64,000 nucleotides of DNA from QAMX01 sp964448855 (GTDB taxonomy: Bacteria; Bacillota; Clostridia; Oscillospirales; QAMX01): assembly GCA_964448855.1 (NCBI GenBank), contig CAYUXI010000012.1:12692-76691 (forward strand), in the 5' to 3' direction. The position numbers and the translations under genes are program-made. Below the pieces are notes generated by a model. It made no database searches. It was not told the origin of the DNA and worked only from the letters and a program-made list of their open reading frames with translations. Shown in pieces: positions 44,784-53,427 of the stretch (position 1 is the first letter of the stretch; every line of letters begins with the position of its first letter).

Positions 44784-46250
44784 TTACGCTTCGGCGTTCG
44801 TTTTGGGTTTTGTCATCGGTGGGAGGGGTTGGGATTCCTCCGATGGTTCGATGCATTTTGATGTGACGGCGTAGAGGCGGGTCAGCACGATGGCTTCATA
44901 CAGGCTGACCGCCGGTGCAACGAGCGTATGACCGGCCAGGAAGCCGACGGCAAAGCCGATCATCGTCTGATAGAGCGTCGTACACCACAGCAGAGAGGCC
45001 ATGCAGGCTTTCAGGTTGCGGAACGCCATGCGAATCGCCGCAAAGAGGATGGCCACAAACGGCGCCGTAAAGAGGAGCAGGCCGACCACGCCATGTCGGT
45101 AAAAGACCGAGACGAAGTCCATCTCGACGGCGACCTCCACATGATACCGGTAGGTCGGGAGGTCGGCATAGCCGATGCCCAGCGCCCAGAAGGCCGGGCC
45201 GCTCTCGCCGAACTGGGCATTCGTCGAGCGAATGTTATTCAGGCGGCTGCTCAGCAGCCAGTTCAGAACGCGGTACGTCTTGGTGTCGTCCGCCGGTTTC
45301 GGAGTCAGGGCGGTGGTTTCCTCCGGCTTCGGCGTTGTCACCACCGTCGTATTTTCCACCTGGATATAGTGAAACCATTTCATGCGGTCGGTGATGTTCA
45401 TGCGAACCGGGGATGCGGCAAAATAGAGGACGGCCAGTGCAGCGATCATCAGTCCGGCGGCCAACATCCGGAAGCGCGCCAGTCGGCTGCGCGTAATTTC
45501 CAGTCGGAAGACGCTCCAGACAAAAAAGCAGACCAGATACACGGCGACGCCGATCAGAGCGGCTTTGGTGGCCAGATAGACGCTGGCAAACAGCATGAGC
45601 AGCACAGACAGGACACCCACACCCGCGTACAGCAGCCGTTTCCCGGCCGTAGACGAGCGCAGCGTATCCAGCGCCTTTTCGGTCGTATAATGGTAGAATA
45701 CCAGCGGGGATAAAATAATGATCAGTGCGGAAATCTCGTTGGCCGCATAAAACCAGCCGCAATAGCCGTTATCCTTATAGGACTGGAACGAGGTGCCCGT
45801 GACATAGGAGATGAAGATCGTCAGCGCGTAGAAGGTGGCAATCCATGCAATCGGTTTTTCCGGCAGAAGATAGCCGAATTGGCGGTACAGCGCCCAGAAG
45901 GCGATCAGGACGCATGGGAAATAGAAGACCTTGATGGTTTCCTTGAGGTTGGTGAACAGCACATGGGCGCCGCCGTTTGCCAGCAGCAGGAGGTTTTGCA
46001 GCAGCACATATGCGCACAGGGCGATCAGGTAGGCGCAGATGAGCTTCCGACGTGGGCCACGATCAAAGAAGAGCAGGTACAGACCCATGAACAGCAGGAA
46101 AATCGCCCGCAGCACGACGCCGATGGTGACATCGTACCCCGCGTGCTTCAGCAGGGATGTCCCGATATCGATGATCGGCTGGCAGAACAGATAGATCAGC
46201 AGCAGTTTTTGCAGAAATGCTTGGGAAAACAGTTGTTTGATTTTTGTCAT
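44784..46250 (-). CDS. O-antigen ligase/Wzy-like polysaccharide polymerase
   Basis: 488-residue membrane protein with about 10-12 hydrophobic segments and one large external loop (about 290-370) containing a Thr/Pro/Lys-rich insert (TTPKPEETTALTPKPADD). The layout and the GIGYADLPTYRYHVEVAVEMD region after the loop fit the Wzy/WaaL O-antigen ligase family, which joins or transfers glycan repeats at the outer membrane face. The ATG at 46250 overlaps the upstream glycosyltransferase stop by four bases (ATGA). No other pathway genes surround it, so the polymer is unknown. Confidence 0.78.
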   Translation of the reverse strand: MTKIKQLFSQAFLQKLLLIYLFCQPIIDIGTSLLKHAGYDVTIGVVLRAIFLLFMGLYLLFFDRGPRRKLICAYLIALCAYVLLQNLLLLANGGAHVLFTNLKETIKVFYFPCVLIAFWALYRQFGYLLPEKPIAWIATFYALTIFISYVTGTSFQSYKDNGYCGWFYAANEISALIIILSPLVFYHYTTEKALDTLRSSTAGKRLLYAGVGVLSVLLMLFASVYLATKAALIGVAVYLVCFFVWSVFRLEITRSRLARFRMLAAGLMIAALAVLYFAASPVRMNITDRMKWFHYIQVENTTVVTTPKPEETTALTPKPADDTKTYRVLNWLLSSRLNNIRSTNAQFGESGPAFWALGIGYADLPTYRYHVEVAVEMDFVSVFYRHGVVGLLLFTAPFVAILFAAIRMAFRNLKACMASLLWCTTLYQTMIGFAVGFLAGHTLVAPAVSLYEAIVLTRLYAVTSKCIEPSEESQPLPPMTKPKTNAEA

Positions 46251-47350
46251 TTGGATCTGCCTTTCTCGTCTTCTTCGCATTGAAAGAGGTGCCGGATGCG
46301 TTCCAGCGACCGTTCATTGTACCATTGCAGCGCATCGGGTTGTTTCTCCGTTTTTGCCGCGCGGAGGAAGGCCGCCGCCAGATCCTCCTCGCCGGTCAGG
46401 CCGTCGTTGTACGGTTCCAGCCGCTTGGGCATCAGAACCGGGAGTCCGAGCGCTTTGGCCTCCCAGAGCACCATCCCCTGTCCCTCGTAGCGCGAGTTCA
46501 GCACCATTGCATCCATTTTTTTCAGATACGGGAAGGGGTTCGGCTGGTAGCCGAGAAACCTCACCCGCTCCTCCAGGTGGCAGCGGGCAATGATGGTTTC
46601 GAGCTTGGAGCGCTCCTCCCCGTCGCCGATCAGATAGAGGCGCAAATCCGGCCGTTTCGCCGCCGCCTCTGCAAAAATCGGCAGCAGCAGATCGAGTCCC
46701 TTTGCGTAGCACAGCCGTCCGACCGTGCAGAGATTCAGGCAGGAGGGATCCGGCTCAAAGTCGATCGGTTCGGCTGCCCTTCGGAAAATTTCATCTGTAT
46801 CGATCAGGTTGGGAATCACGGTGATCGGTTTGGTTTGCAGCCCGGACAGGCGGCGGAAGGCATCCGCACTCCCCTGCGAGACGGCTGCAAATTCGTCAAA
46901 ATGCTTCAGCTTGCTGCGGAAGCAGCGCCAGAGCAGCCGATATTTCAGTTCATTTTTGCAGGTTTGCTCCGGGTCATTGTGAATCCACATAACGCGCTTT
47001 GCGGCGCGGACAGACAGCGCACCGACAGCGCACTCATGCTGAAAGCCGTTAAAATCGACGGCGACATCATAGAAGGTTTCGCGATCGAGCGCCATCCGGC
47101 GGGTCAGCCTGCGGACGATGGAGAAATCGAGCAGCCGGTATCCATACGGGAACGGCTTCAGAAAATGGACGGTGACATTGTCCGGGAAGGATGTCTCATA
47201 AAAAATCTGCGTGTCGAACAGGAAGAGATCAATGAGAACCGGCGCATCGGCCAGGCTGGTCAGGAGATTCAGAAGGGATTTCTGAATCCCGCCGACCCAC
47301 AGTTCTTTCTGGAAAATCGCAATCCGCTTCGGTTGAATCGTTGCGTTCAA
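46247..47350 (-). CDS. GT4-family glycosyltransferase
   Basis: 367 residues with the GT-B fold. The N-terminal domain starts RIAIFQKELWVGGIQKSLLN and the C-terminal nucleotide-sugar domain has CTVGRLCYAKGLDLLL, LIGDGEERSKLE, RVRFLGYQPNP and SRYEGQGMVLWEAKALG, the last matching the EX7E motif of retaining GT4 enzymes. It probably adds a sugar to a lipid-linked glycan. It overlaps the polymerase gene by four bases, so the two are co-translated. Its promoter is close to consensus. Confidence 0.88.
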   Translation of the reverse strand: MNATIQPKRIAIFQKELWVGGIQKSLLNLLTSLADAPVLIDLFLFDTQIFYETSFPDNVTVHFLKPFPYGYRLLDFSIVRRLTRRMALDRETFYDVAVDFNGFQHECAVGALSVRAAKRVMWIHNDPEQTCKNELKYRLLWRCFRSKLKHFDEFAAVSQGSADAFRRLSGLQTKPITVIPNLIDTDEIFRRAAEPIDFEPDPSCLNLCTVGRLCYAKGLDLLLPIFAEAAAKRPDLRLYLIGDGEERSKLETIIARCHLEERVRFLGYQPNPFPYLKKMDAMVLNSRYEGQGMVLWEAKALGLPVLMPKRLEPYNDGLTGEEDLAAAFLRAAKTEKQPDALQWYNERSLERIRHLFQCEEDEKGRSK

Positions 47351-47405
47351 GGAGCAATCACCGCCAGTTTTTCATGAATTCTGTCAAAGGCAGACAGATA
47401 TTTTT

Positions 47406-47434
47406 ATTATATCAGATTCTTCGACGGCTGTCAA
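47406..47434 (-). promoter_or_regulatory. Consensus promoter for the GT4-polymerase pair
   Basis: Minus strand TTGACA (47429-47434), 17-base spacer, TATAAT (47406-47411) preceded by TGA. Confidence 0.85.
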
Positions 47435-47500
47435 CGGATTGGATTCGCAAAAGAGTGTGTTTCACGCGGAAAACGTGTCGCATTTCCGGAAAAAATATGA

Positions 47501-47506
47501 TATAAT
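47501..47506 (+). promoter_or_regulatory. -10 box of the leuA promoter
   Basis: TATAAT preceded by TGA, 52 bases before the leuA start. At normal spacing the -35 position (TCGCAT) is poor, which fits either an extended -10 promoter or one needing an activator. I see no T-box or leader peptide before leuA. Confidence 0.55.
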
Positions 47507-47558
47507 AGAATGGGATTTTTGAATCGGATTTCCCGACAGATTGCAATGAGGTGGTTCC

Positions 47559-49064
47559 ATGCGCAAAATCCGGATTTTTGACACAACGCTGCGCGACGGT
47601 GAGCAGTCACCTGGCTGCAGCATGGATTTATATGAAAAGCTCGAGGTGGCCCGCGCACTGGAAGCACTGGGCGTGGACGTCATCGAGGCCGGTTTCCCCG
47701 TGGCCTCTGCCGGCGATGCCGCTGCGGTGGCCAAAATTGCCACGGAAATTCGCGGCACGGCGGTAGCAGGTCTGGCGCGTGCCGTGACGGCTGACATCGA
47801 TGCCGTCTGGGAGGCCGTTCGCCACAGTGCCGCGCCGGTCATTCATGTGTTTCTGGCGACCAGCCCGATTCATATGCAGTACAAGCTGCGGATGGAGCCG
47901 GATGCGGTGGTGCAGCTGGCCGGAGAAGCCGTGGCCTATGCGGCGCGTCTCTGTCCGGTTGTCGAGTTTTCCGCGGAGGATGCCACGCGCAGCGACCCGG
48001 ACTTTCTGGCGCGTGTGTTTTCCGCCGCCGTTCGCAGCGGTGCCACCGTGCTGAACATTCCGGATACCGTCGGCTATGCCGTTCCGTCCGAAATGGATCG
48101 GCTCGTCCGCCATGTCGCCGCGCACACGGATGGCATCGAGAAGGCCATCCTTTCCGTCCACTGCCACGATGATCTGGGGCTGGCCACTGCCAACACGCTG
48201 GCGGCCGTTGCGGCGGGTGTTTCACAGGTGGAATGCACGCTGAACGGCATCGGCGAGCGGGCGGGCAATGCCGCGCTGGAGGAGCTGGTCATTGCGTTGC
48301 AGACGCGCCGGAGCGTCTTTGATGCGGAAACTGGCATTCACACCCGCCACATTTATCATGCGAGCCGCGTCTTGGAGTCGATCATTCATACCCCGATTGC
48401 ACCGAACAAATCGGTCATCGGCGACAACGTCTTCTCCCACGAATCCGGTGTCCATCAGCATGGCGTGATGGCCGCCCGCGAAACCTATGAAATCTTCACG
48501 CCGGAAAGCATCGGCGTCCCACAGAATCAGATCATTCTCGGAAAGCATTCCGGCCGTCACGCCTTTGAGGAACGGCTGCTTTCCCTCGGATATACTGCGC
48601 TGTCGCCGGAACGGATTGACGAGCTTTTTGAGCAGTTCAAGCGTCTCTGCGATAAAAAGAAGATCATCACCGATCGCGACATCGTTTCTCTGGCCGGTCG
48701 GCGCATTGATACGGTGCCCGCCCGGTACAAGCTGTCCAGCTTCGTCATCAACAGCGGCAACACCATTCCGGCAACGGCGCGCATCACGCTGGATACGGCG
48801 GCTGGGCCGGTAGACTGCGTCGCAGTCGGTGACGGGCCGGTCGATGCCTGTTTTCGCGCCATCAACACGCTGGTCGGCAGCGATTTTGTCCTTTCGGATT
48901 ACACCATCCGCGCCGTCACAGAGGGCGGAGATGCGCTGGGCGAGGCGGTGATCCGTCTGTCCCGCGGCGACCGGAAAATCACCACACGCGGCGTCTCCAC
49001 GGATATCATCGAAGCCAGCCTCAAGGCTTATATCAACGCGGTCAACCGTCTGATTGCACCGTAA
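47559..49064 (+). CDS. leuA: 2-isopropylmalate synthase
   Basis: 501-residue enzyme condensing acetyl-CoA and 2-oxoisovalerate, the first step of leucine synthesis. The HMGL-like barrel has FDTTLRDGEQSPGCSM, HCHDDLGLATANTLA (metal site) and GIGERAGNAALEELV; HESGVHQHGV follows, and the C-terminal LeuA dimer domain (about 385-501), which binds leucine for feedback control, is complete. cimA, which encodes a related enzyme, starts 46 bases downstream. leuCDB are not in the window. Confidence 0.95.
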   Translation: MRKIRIFDTTLRDGEQSPGCSMDLYEKLEVARALEALGVDVIEAGFPVASAGDAAAVAKIATEIRGTAVAGLARAVTADIDAVWEAVRHSAAPVIHVFLATSPIHMQYKLRMEPDAVVQLAGEAVAYAARLCPVVEFSAEDATRSDPDFLARVFSAAVRSGATVLNIPDTVGYAVPSEMDRLVRHVAAHTDGIEKAILSVHCHDDLGLATANTLAAVAAGVSQVECTLNGIGERAGNAALEELVIALQTRRSVFDAETGIHTRHIYHASRVLESIIHTPIAPNKSVIGDNVFSHESGVHQHGVMAARETYEIFTPESIGVPQNQIILGKHSGRHAFEERLLSLGYTALSPERIDELFEQFKRLCDKKKIITDRDIVSLAGRRIDTVPARYKLSSFVINSGNTIPATARITLDTAAGPVDCVAVGDGPVDACFRAINTLVGSDFVLSDYTIRAVTEGGDALGEAVIRLSRGDRKITTRGVSTDIIEASLKAYINAVNRLIAP

Positions 49065-49110
49065 AAATCACGCACTTTGAAACACCGTCAGACAAGGAAG
49101 TTGGATACAT

Positions 49111-50727
49111 TTGAACTGTTTTTCTCCCGATCTCGAAATTTTGGATACCACCCTGCGCGACGGCGCACAGAGCGATGGCATCTCGTTTTCCGTCAAGGAC
49201 AAGCTTGACATCATCCATGCGCTTGACCACGCAGGCATTGCCGTGATTGAAGCCGGGAATCCCGGCGCAGTCCCGAAGGACATGGAGGTTTTCCGGGCAA
49301 TGGCCGGAATGCAGCTGAAGCAGGCGAGGCTCGCCGCTTTTTCCGCAACGCGCCGCCGCGATATCACCGCTGAGGAAGACCCGATGTTAGCTGCGCTGGT
49401 CGTCTGCGGTGCGCCAATTGCCGTCATTTTCGGGAAATCCTCCCGCGCACACGCGGAAAACGTCTTAGGCGTTTCGCTGCGCGAGAATCTGGCAATGATC
49501 GAGGATTCCATCCGGTTTCTCCGTTCCCGCGGGCTGACGGTTTATTACGATGCGGAGCATTATTTTGACGCCTTTGCCGAAGACCGCGACTATGCGCTGG
49601 AAACGGTTCGCACAGCGTTGCGGGCCGGTGCCAACCGCATCATCCTCTGTGATTCGCGGGGCGGCTCACTGCCCGCGCAGATTGCGGATGTCACGACTGA
49701 AACCATTCGGGCAGTCGGCAGCTCGTCGATCGGCATCCACTGCCACAACGACATGGGGCTGGCCGTCGCGTGCAGCATGAGTGCAATTGAAGCCGGTGCC
49801 TGTCAGGTGCAGGGCACGTTTCTGGGATTTGGAGAGCGCTGCGGCAACACGAATCTCTCCACCCTGATTCCCAATTTACAGCTCAAGCTCGGCCGGCAGA
49901 TTGTGCCGCCGGAATGCTTGCAGCGCTTCACGCGGGTTGCCACGCTGATTGCAGACGTTTCCAACAAGCATCTGCACCGCGATCTGCCGTATGTCGGGCG
50001 CTGCGCCTTCACGCACAAGGCAGGAATGCACGTGGACGCCATGCAGAAATACGCCGGAGCCTATGAGCACATCGACCCGTCACGCGTCGGCAACACCCGT
50101 CAGCTGCCTGTCAGCGAATTTGCCGGACGGCAGACGCTGGTCGCCAAATTTCCGCAGTTTTTCCCGGAGCATGACAAGGAGTCGCCCGCGCTGCTCACCA
50201 TTTTGAACACGCTGAAGGCCAGGGAGGCCGCCGGGTATCAATACGAGGCCGCAGATGGCAGTTTGGAGCTTCTCATTCGGCGGCAGCTGGGGCTGATGCG
50301 CGACTTTTTCGAGTTGATCGACTGCAAGCTGATTGACCAGCAGCCCGTCCGCACCGGAGCCAATTCCTCTGCGCTGGTCAAGATTCGCGTCAACGACCGC
50401 GAGGAGCTGGCCGCAGCCGAGGGCGACGGCCCGGTTCACGCCATCGACAGTGCGCTGCGTGCGGCGCTGAACTGCTTTTATCCGACGCTCGGCCGCACCC
50501 ATTTGATCGACTACAAGGTTCGCGTTTTGACACCGGAAAATGCGACAGCCGCCAAGGTTCGCGTTTTGATCATCTCAACGGACGGCGAGAACGAATGGTC
50601 CACCATTGGCGTTTCCGCCGATATCATTGAAGCCAGCTATATCGCGTTGCGGGATTCCATCGAATTGAAGCTCATCCGCGATGCGGAAAGCGGGAAGCTG
50701 GGCGATTGTCTGCCGTCCGAACACTGA
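49111..50727 (+). CDS. cimA: (R)-citramalate synthase
   Basis: 538 residues in the same enzyme family as LeuA but with CimA-type blocks: LDTTLRDGAQSDGISFSV, IHCHNDMGLAVACSMSAIEA, GFGERCGNTNLSTLIPNLQL and FTHKAGMHVDAM. It condenses pyruvate and acetyl-CoA to citramalate for isoleucine synthesis without threonine deaminase. The C-terminal dimer/regulatory domain is present (about 400-538). The start is TTG at 49111 after AAGGAAG, about 11 bases away, so the site is weak. Directly after leuA. Confidence 0.93.
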   Translation: MNCFSPDLEILDTTLRDGAQSDGISFSVKDKLDIIHALDHAGIAVIEAGNPGAVPKDMEVFRAMAGMQLKQARLAAFSATRRRDITAEEDPMLAALVVCGAPIAVIFGKSSRAHAENVLGVSLRENLAMIEDSIRFLRSRGLTVYYDAEHYFDAFAEDRDYALETVRTALRAGANRIILCDSRGGSLPAQIADVTTETIRAVGSSSIGIHCHNDMGLAVACSMSAIEAGACQVQGTFLGFGERCGNTNLSTLIPNLQLKLGRQIVPPECLQRFTRVATLIADVSNKHLHRDLPYVGRCAFTHKAGMHVDAMQKYAGAYEHIDPSRVGNTRQLPVSEFAGRQTLVAKFPQFFPEHDKESPALLTILNTLKAREAAGYQYEAADGSLELLIRRQLGLMRDFFELIDCKLIDQQPVRTGANSSALVKIRVNDREELAAAEGDGPVHAIDSALRAALNCFYPTLGRTHLIDYKVRVLTPENATAAKVRVLIISTDGENEWSTIGVSADIIEASYIALRDSIELKLIRDAESGKLGDCLPSEH

Positions 50728-50745
50728 CAACAGGAGGAAACCCAT

Positions 50746-51870
50746 ATGCAATATCGTTCGTTTGGAAAAATCGGTTCGGTCTCTGCGCTCGGCTTTGGCT
50801 GTATGCGTCTGCCGACCGACGAGGAAGGCCATGTCGATCGTTCGCTGGCCATCCCCATGCTCCGCCGTGGTTATGAGCTCGGCATCAACTATTTCGATAC
50901 CGCCTACTACTACTGCAACGAGGAATCGCAGTATGTTGTCGGCGAGGCCGTCAAGCCGTTCCGGGAGCAGATTCTGCTGTCCACCAAGCTGCCGCTCGGC
51001 GATGAGGCCGACCCGCTCTTTTTCCGCCAAACGCTTGAGGAGCAGCTGCGCCGTCTGGACACCTCTTACATCGATGTCTACCATTTTCACGCGTTGAACC
51101 GAAAAAAATTCGAGGAGCTCGTGCTGCCCAACGGAATGCTGGACGATGCGCGCCGTGCCATCGACGAGGGGCTGATTCGCCACCTCTCCTTTTCGTTCCA
51201 CGACAAGCCGGAGGTCATGTCGGAGATCATCACACGCGGTGAAATGTTCTCGTCCGTTCTCTGTCAGTACAACCTGCTCGACCGCGCCAACGAGGAGGAA
51301 ATTGCGAAGGCGCACGAAAAAGGGCTCGGCGTTGTCATTATGGGGCCTGTCGGCGGCGGCCGTCTGGGCGGCGCTTCCATCCTGTCGCAGAAGGTCGATC
51401 AGACTTTCTCTGCGACGCCGGAGCTGGCGCTGCGGTTCGTGCTCGGCAATCCCAACGTCTCCTGCGCGCTGTCCGGGATGCAGACCTTAGAGCAGCTGGA
51501 GCAGAATGTCGCAACCGCTTCGGACGATACGCCGATGACGCCGGAAGCCTTCCAGCACGTCAACGCAGCTTTGCGGGAAATTGAGCGCTTCAACGACCTC
51601 TACTGCACCGGCTGCGCCTACTGTCAGCCCTGCCCGTGCGGCGTCGATATCCCCGGCATCTTCAAAGCCTACAACATGGAGAACGTATACGGCCTGACAG
51701 CCTACGCCAGAGAGAGCTATCGGAAGCTCTCAGAGAAGGCCGGTCTGGCCTCCGCCGCTTCCGCCTGTGTGCAATGCGGCAGTTGCATTGAAAAATGTCC
51801 GCAGAATCTGGCAATTCCAGAGCGTTTGCAGGAAATTGCCCGTTGGTTTGATGCAAATTCTGCAAAATAG
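50746..51870 (+). CDS. Aldo/keto reductase with C-terminal ferredoxin-like domain
   Basis: 374 residues. An AKR barrel opens MQYRSFGKIGSVSALGFGCM, with FDTAYYYCNEESQYVVGEA carrying the catalytic Asp/Tyr, and STKLP the Lys. It is followed by a cysteine-rich domain with CTGCAYCQPCPCGVDIP and CVQCGSCIEKCPQNLAIP, which would bind two [4Fe-4S] clusters. This fusion is common in anaerobic Firmicutes; the clusters suggest ferredoxin-linked reduction, substrate unknown. It starts 18 bases after cimA with AGGAGG and is followed by a terminator. Confidence 0.88.
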   Translation: MQYRSFGKIGSVSALGFGCMRLPTDEEGHVDRSLAIPMLRRGYELGINYFDTAYYYCNEESQYVVGEAVKPFREQILLSTKLPLGDEADPLFFRQTLEEQLRRLDTSYIDVYHFHALNRKKFEELVLPNGMLDDARRAIDEGLIRHLSFSFHDKPEVMSEIITRGEMFSSVLCQYNLLDRANEEEIAKAHEKGLGVVIMGPVGGGRLGGASILSQKVDQTFSATPELALRFVLGNPNVSCALSGMQTLEQLEQNVATASDDTPMTPEAFQHVNAALREIERFNDLYCTGCAYCQPCPCGVDIPGIFKAYNMENVYGLTAYARESYRKLSEKAGLASAASACVQCGSCIEKCPQNLAIPERLQEIARWFDANSAK

Positions 51871-51896
51871 TCCGGCACTCCCCTGTTTCTGTCGAT

Positions 51897-51942
51897 CAAA
51901 AAACGGCCGCCCGCAAAGCTTTTTGCAGGCGGCCGTTTTGGC
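51897..51942 (+). terminator. Terminator after the leuA-cimA-AKR genes
   Basis: AAAACGGCCGCC pairs with GGCGGCCGTTTT, and an inner GCAAA/TTTGC stem extends it past one mismatch. The A-rich 5' side makes it partly bidirectional. Confidence 0.85.
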
Positions 51943-52045
51943 GGTTGCTTCGTTCGAACGGTTTTCGGTGCGGATTCCGTATCCCTTCCCGGTTCTCCGT
52001 TTGCACACGATTTCGGTGCAGACGAACGGGGCTTTCAAGCATCCG

Positions 52046-52654
52046 TTAGGTTTCAGAGGGCTGGGCGGCCGACGGCGGTGTCCCATCCGGTTCCTGTCCC
52101 GGTTGCAGCGCAAGGAGCTCCTCCTCAATGCTGCGGAGGTCTTCAAACGTATCCGGCAGGCGGCGCGGATCCCGGAGCAGAGCGGCCGGGTGGAAAATCG
52201 ACGTAATTTTGATGCCGTTGTATTCAAACCAGAGGCCGTGTTCCTTCGTGATCTTGAAGTTTTCATGAATCATGCGGCCTGCGGCGATGCGACCCAGGCA
52301 GACGATGATATCCGGGGAAATCAGGCGAATCTGGTTTTCCAGATAGCCCATGCAGGCGGCCTGTTCGTCCGGCTGCGGGTCGCGGTTGTTGGGCGGGCGG
52401 CACTTGACGATGTTGGCAATGTAGATTTCCGTGCGGTCGAGGCCGATGGAGGCGAGCATGGAGTCCAGCAGCTTGCCCGCACGGCCGACAAACGGTTCAC
52501 CGAGTGCATCCTCCCGTTCGCCGGGGCCTTCCCCGATCAGCATCAGGCGGGCATTCCGATTCCCGACGCCAAAGACCGGGTGGGTTCGATTTTCGCAAAG
52601 GCGGCATTTTTGGCAGGCCGCACAGGTTTCTTCCAGTTCTTTCCAGTTCAACAC
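52046..52654 (-). CDS. Family-4 uracil-DNA glycosylase (4Fe-4S)
   Basis: 202-residue repair enzyme that removes uracil from DNA. The cluster cysteines Cys14, Cys17, Cys85 and Cys101 fall at the same positions as in the Thermotoga maritima enzyme. The catalytic motifs are LIGEGPGEREDALGEPFVGR and HPAALLRD. A Gln/Pro-rich tail of about 25 residues follows the catalytic domain. The start is GTG at 52654; no strong ribosome site is visible, so it is less certain than the function. Its own promoter is at 52693-52721. Confidence 0.93.
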   Translation of the reverse strand: MLNWKELEETCAACQKCRLCENRTHPVFGVGNRNARLMLIGEGPGEREDALGEPFVGRAGKLLDSMLASIGLDRTEIYIANIVKCRPPNNRDPQPDEQAACMGYLENQIRLISPDIIVCLGRIAAGRMIHENFKITKEHGLWFEYNGIKITSIFHPAALLRDPRRLPDTFEDLRSIEEELLALQPGQEPDGTPPSAAQPSET

Positions 52655-52692
52655 GAGTTGTTTTCACGTCCCTGTGGTTTCATTCTTTGCAT

Positions 52693-52721
52693 ATTATAGC
52701 AAAAAACAGGATCATCCGCAA
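52693..52721 (-). promoter_or_regulatory. Promoter for the uracil-DNA glycosylase gene
   Basis: Minus strand TTGCGG (52716-52721), 17-base spacer, TATAAT (52693-52698), just after the S1-protein stop. Confidence 0.7.
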
Positions 52722-52725
52722 GGGC

Positions 52726-53301
52726 TCAGCGCCAGAAAACCGTTTCTCTGGCAGAATTATTTTCCGGGCAATTTCCGTAGTTCCAGTGTTTTATGCGGCC
52801 GTTTGTGATATAATAAGTAAAATTCGGCGGCGTTTCGCGTGGTGCATCTTCCACAAACGATGCGGAAAGTGTGCATTTCAGGCGATCAATCCGCGTGATG
52901 CGGACACACGCCGCGCCACCGCTTTGTCCAGACCCGCCCCGAACGGCGGCCAGCAGGTTCGGCGCCAGCTCCACGCATCCCGCCCGGCACCAGATGCCCC
53001 GGCAAATCTGGCCAGGTTCCATCCTACACGTCAGCTCGTCAAACGTGCCGAGCAGCTCCCGATGCGTCAGCTGAATCCGTTTTTGTGAACGGTCAATCCG
53101 GTGAACGGCGCCGTGAATCGTCATGCCGGGGCGAAAGCGCTCGGTTCCGCAGATGGGCGACAGTGCAATGCGTTTGCGCGGCAGCTCGGCCAAGGTGCCG
53201 TCCAGATCGACCCAGACGTGTTCCGGATCCGTTTTCAGCACGGTACCCGTCAGAATATCGCCCGGTATGCAATAGGACAGCAGGCGATGAGATATCGTCA
53301 T
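52726..53301 (-). CDS. Short S1-domain RNA-binding protein
   Basis: 191 residues. Residues 12-75 (GDILTGTVLKTDPEHVWVDL, QKRIQLTHRELLG) resemble an S1 RNA-binding domain, and a second degenerate one seems to cover about 90-160 (CRGIWCRAGCVELAPNLLA). The end YYITNGRIKHW recalls a family of S1-domain proteins in Clostridia that is usually about 280 residues with an extra N-terminal S1 unit, so this copy looks N-terminally short. The ATG at 53301 has GGAG well upstream. A role in translation or RNA turnover is inferred only. Confidence 0.7.
   Translation of the reverse strand: MTISHRLLSYCIPGDILTGTVLKTDPEHVWVDLDGTLAELPRKRIALSPICGTERFRPGMTIHGAVHRIDRSQKRIQLTHRELLGTFDELTCRMEPGQICRGIWCRAGCVELAPNLLAAVRGGSGQSGGAACVRITRIDRLKCTLSASFVEDAPRETPPNFTYYITNGRIKHWNYGNCPENNSARETVFWR
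52806..52814 (+). promoter_or_regulatory. Possible antisense extended -10 promoter
   Basis: TGATATAAT on the plus strand inside the 3' end of the S1-protein gene, with no good -35 box. It points toward the T-tailed hairpin at 53338-53373 with no plus-strand gene between. It may be a chance product of coding for Tyr-Tyr-Ile-Thr. Confidence 0.3.
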
Positions 53302-53337
53302 ACGCGTCTCTTTTCTCCGCCGTCCTGTTTTGAAAAG

Positions 53338-53373
53338 CAGCGTACCACACGGCGGAGCGGTACGCTGTTTTTT
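53338..53373. terminator. Hairpin with plus-strand T-run
   Basis: CAGCGTACC and GGTACGCTG form a 9-bp stem with a 12-base loop, followed by six T's on the plus strand. On the minus strand it lies between the 110-residue unknown and the S1 gene with a weaker T-stretch. Confidence 0.65.
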
Positions 53374-53427
53374 GCCATCCCTGCCATCCTATGCGCATTT
53401 TCCGGTTTTATGCCGGGAATTTGCGTT

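Noticed and set aside
47365..47558. T-box or leader peptide before leuA
   Set aside because: No TGG-containing antiterminator, no leucine-codon run and no terminator hairpin.
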